From the NCBI RefSeq assembly GCF_021155765.1, contig NC_060109.1, positions 831,001 through 895,000 on the forward strand: 64,000 nucleotides of DNA, written 5' to 3'. The notes under the pieces were generated by a model. That model searched no databases and was not told the origin of the DNA. It was given only the letters and a program-made list of their open reading frames with translations. The stretch is from Diprion similis (lineage: Eukaryota; Arthropoda; Insecta; Hymenoptera; Diprionidae). This document shows positions 62,306-64,000 of the stretch, piece after piece (positions within the stretch are counted from its first letter, which is position 1; every line of letters starts with the position of its first letter). A program made the position numbers and the translations under genes.

Positions 62306-62473
62306 ACTCTATATTATGATGGTAAAAATGTCCACTTAAAAGGTATAATGAATACACATAATATGAATACGTATTTATCCACAGAATCCGAAAGGCGGAG
62401 TGCACGGCAACGGAATGTTCGAATAACATTCACCCATCGTGCACCATCACACGGCAATGCAATATCTCAAAGC

Positions 62474-62500
<27 letters not shown>
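62474..62500. repeat. (TA)n microsatellite
   Basis: About 13 TA units. Confidence 0.9.
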
Positions 62501-62509
<9 letters not shown>

Positions 62510-62758
62510 TACATATATACACACATGTATGACAGGCATGTAATACACGTTTAAGTGTGTAGGTGAAGTCGACGTGAGAAAACCGGACCGTCTCGCGGTC
62601 AATGGCTGTTTAGTGTCGTGTAGTTCACTGCCAACCGCGTTGCTGCAACACAAGAGTGAACAGAGCGAGAGAGAAATATTTTATACCTCAATGTGTGTAT
62701 ATGTATATGTATACAGAGTGAATAGATATTGACTGCAGGGTCCGTCGTCTGCTAAAAT

Positions 62759-62958
62759 TTAATGCGCACGCGCTACAATTTTGAGAGCCAGCTGTTTGCC
62801 AGGCTGACCAACTGTCTATAACCTGAAATTTTTTTTACACTTGACACACTGACACAGTTTTATGTATACACCTTCAAAGTTTTCGAGGTTACCTTCACGA
62901 CGACGGTTGGTCACCCTGGTTAAACAGCCGCTCTTGGATCGCAGCGCGTGCGCATTAA
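62759..62958. mobile_element. Foldback/MITE-like element, 200 bp
   Basis: Perfect 16-base ends, ttaatgcgcacgcgct and its complement agcgcgtgcgcattaa. A second inverted block follows further in: agccagctgtttgccaggct against the complement of the right arm, agcggctgtttaaccagggt. It continues through gaccaac. The centre is about 90 bases, AT-rich and non-coding. No transposase and no clear target duplication. Confidence 0.8.
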
Positions 62959-64000
62959 CGGCGTCGTATAATGTGACGGTTCTTTTCTTTTTTTTTTTTT
63001 TATATTATTAATATAAATTTTGTGTTCATTCTGTTTCATATCATAGCCAAAAGTCTACAAACAAAAGTGCCGTTTTTTTTTTTTTTTTTTTTTTACCCTT
63101 TTTTATTTCAAATTAGCAGAACAGACGAATTCTTTTCTACACTCGGGCACATTTTTTTTTATTTTCACACACCTTCCTATCAGGCAGTTTACATTGGGTT
63201 ATATATTCGATATTTCATGTCGTAAAAAATTTACCAAGTTTGTTCAAACGTCGTTAACTGTAATTTGAAAATTATGAGAATTTTTTTTTTCCAATGGTTT
63301 GTCTTGAAGATAATAACCCCCCCCCCCCCCCTCCCCCTCCAGACAAAAAAAAAAAAAAACAATAAAAAACCAAACTTTGCAGACCGCAAATTCATTTTGT
63401 ATATTATATTTATACGTACCTACCTACACGTGTTGCGCGGTGTCGATGCGATTGCCTGTCAACAGGCGGTTTACTCTCTACTCACGCGTCGAAGTCACCG
63501 AAATTCGCATAGACTTTCAATTAATTCTCACAGCCATACAGCAAGTGGTGTGTTTTTTTTTTTTTTGTCTTTTTCTTCTTTATTTTTCCCCCCATTATTT
63601 CTAACGAGGAATAGAAATTTTTTTTTTTTAAACAGAACGCGAGAAGACCCGGAAATTTTTTTAAACGAACGAAAGAAAATATATAGATACTTCGTGTTAA
63701 TATTTCATTAGTTTAGGAATATTTTCAACCTCGATTCTTTGAATTTCTTACCAAAATTCGATGACGACAGTACCGATATTAGTATTTCACAAATCATGAT
63801 TGAAAGAGGTTGAAAAAAGGCTGAGAAAAAAAGAAGTTCTGAGAGTGTTTGAGAAAAAAACATTTTTTTAAATTCTAATTATCAATTTTTTTTTTTAAAT
63901 TTAAATGTTTGCGAGTCCGAAAAAAGCGGGAAAACATTTCTTTTTTTTTTTTTAACCTCACACTCTATCTAGACGGAAAAAATTTCACGATTTCACAAAT
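62959..64000. other. AT-rich DNA to the end of the window
   Basis: Many poly-T and poly-C runs (for example 63317-63332). No gene recognised. A short hairpin ttgcctgtcaacaggcgg near 63450 resembles the CCGCCTG palindromes in the MFSD6-like introns. Confidence 0.5.

Larger units (their letters stand above)
60781..62758. other. Gene-poor DNA with simple repeats
   Basis: No gene seen. Contains poly-A/T runs, a (CTAC)n tract at about 62281-62305 and a (TA)n tract at about 62474-62500. Confidence 0.5.

Overview
This is nuclear DNA from an invertebrate animal, most likely an insect. Evidence is short GT-AG introns in AT-rich DNA, arthropod-type core promoter motifs, a jockey/CR1-group retrotransposon, a piggyBac-type MITE and a long satellite array. 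The order (Hymenoptera, for example) cannot be fixed from sequence alone. No bacterial gene, CRISPR array, rRNA or convincing tRNA was seen.

Layout. 1-20640 is a head-to-tail satellite with an exact 304-bp monomer, about 59 copies. It is open at the left edge of the window and decays into diverged monomers at 20641-21060. A 5'-truncated non-LTR retrotransposon with an intact 797-residue reading frame sits inside it (5901-8609). The array carries higher-order structure: a 6-monomer (1824 bp) duplication on the left, and a block of about 4 kb duplicated exactly 22 monomers (6688 bp) downstream.

21680-24340 holds NME7 (nine coding exons, 385 residues), a DM10 plus double-NDK ciliary protein. 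It is preceded by a full consensus RFX X-box. A possible small minus-strand terminal exon lies just upstream. 24340-36800 has no gene I can defend. It holds a 619-bp foldback element, a 550-bp piggyBac-type MITE with TTAA target sites, microsatellites, and GC-richer islands that may be promoter or 5' exon DNA.

36805-45980 is an MFSD6-like major facilitator gene (eleven coding exons, 842 residues) whose introns contain several palindromic elements. 46650-48800 and 51320-52812 are two neighbouring same-strand genes for secreted or single-pass membrane proteins. Each has a signal peptide, a His/Asp-rich middle and one hydrophobic segment near the C-terminus. They may be diverged tandem paralogues of an uncharacterised insect family. 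The first has a well-spaced TATA box and initiator. 52820-64000 is gene-poor: two tandem duplications (245 bp and about 280 bp), a 200-bp foldback element and simple repeats.

All coding genes assigned here read on the + strand. Exon joins were checked by hand for GT-AG ends and continuous phase; no transcript data were available. Family names rest on recognition of motifs, not on a database search.
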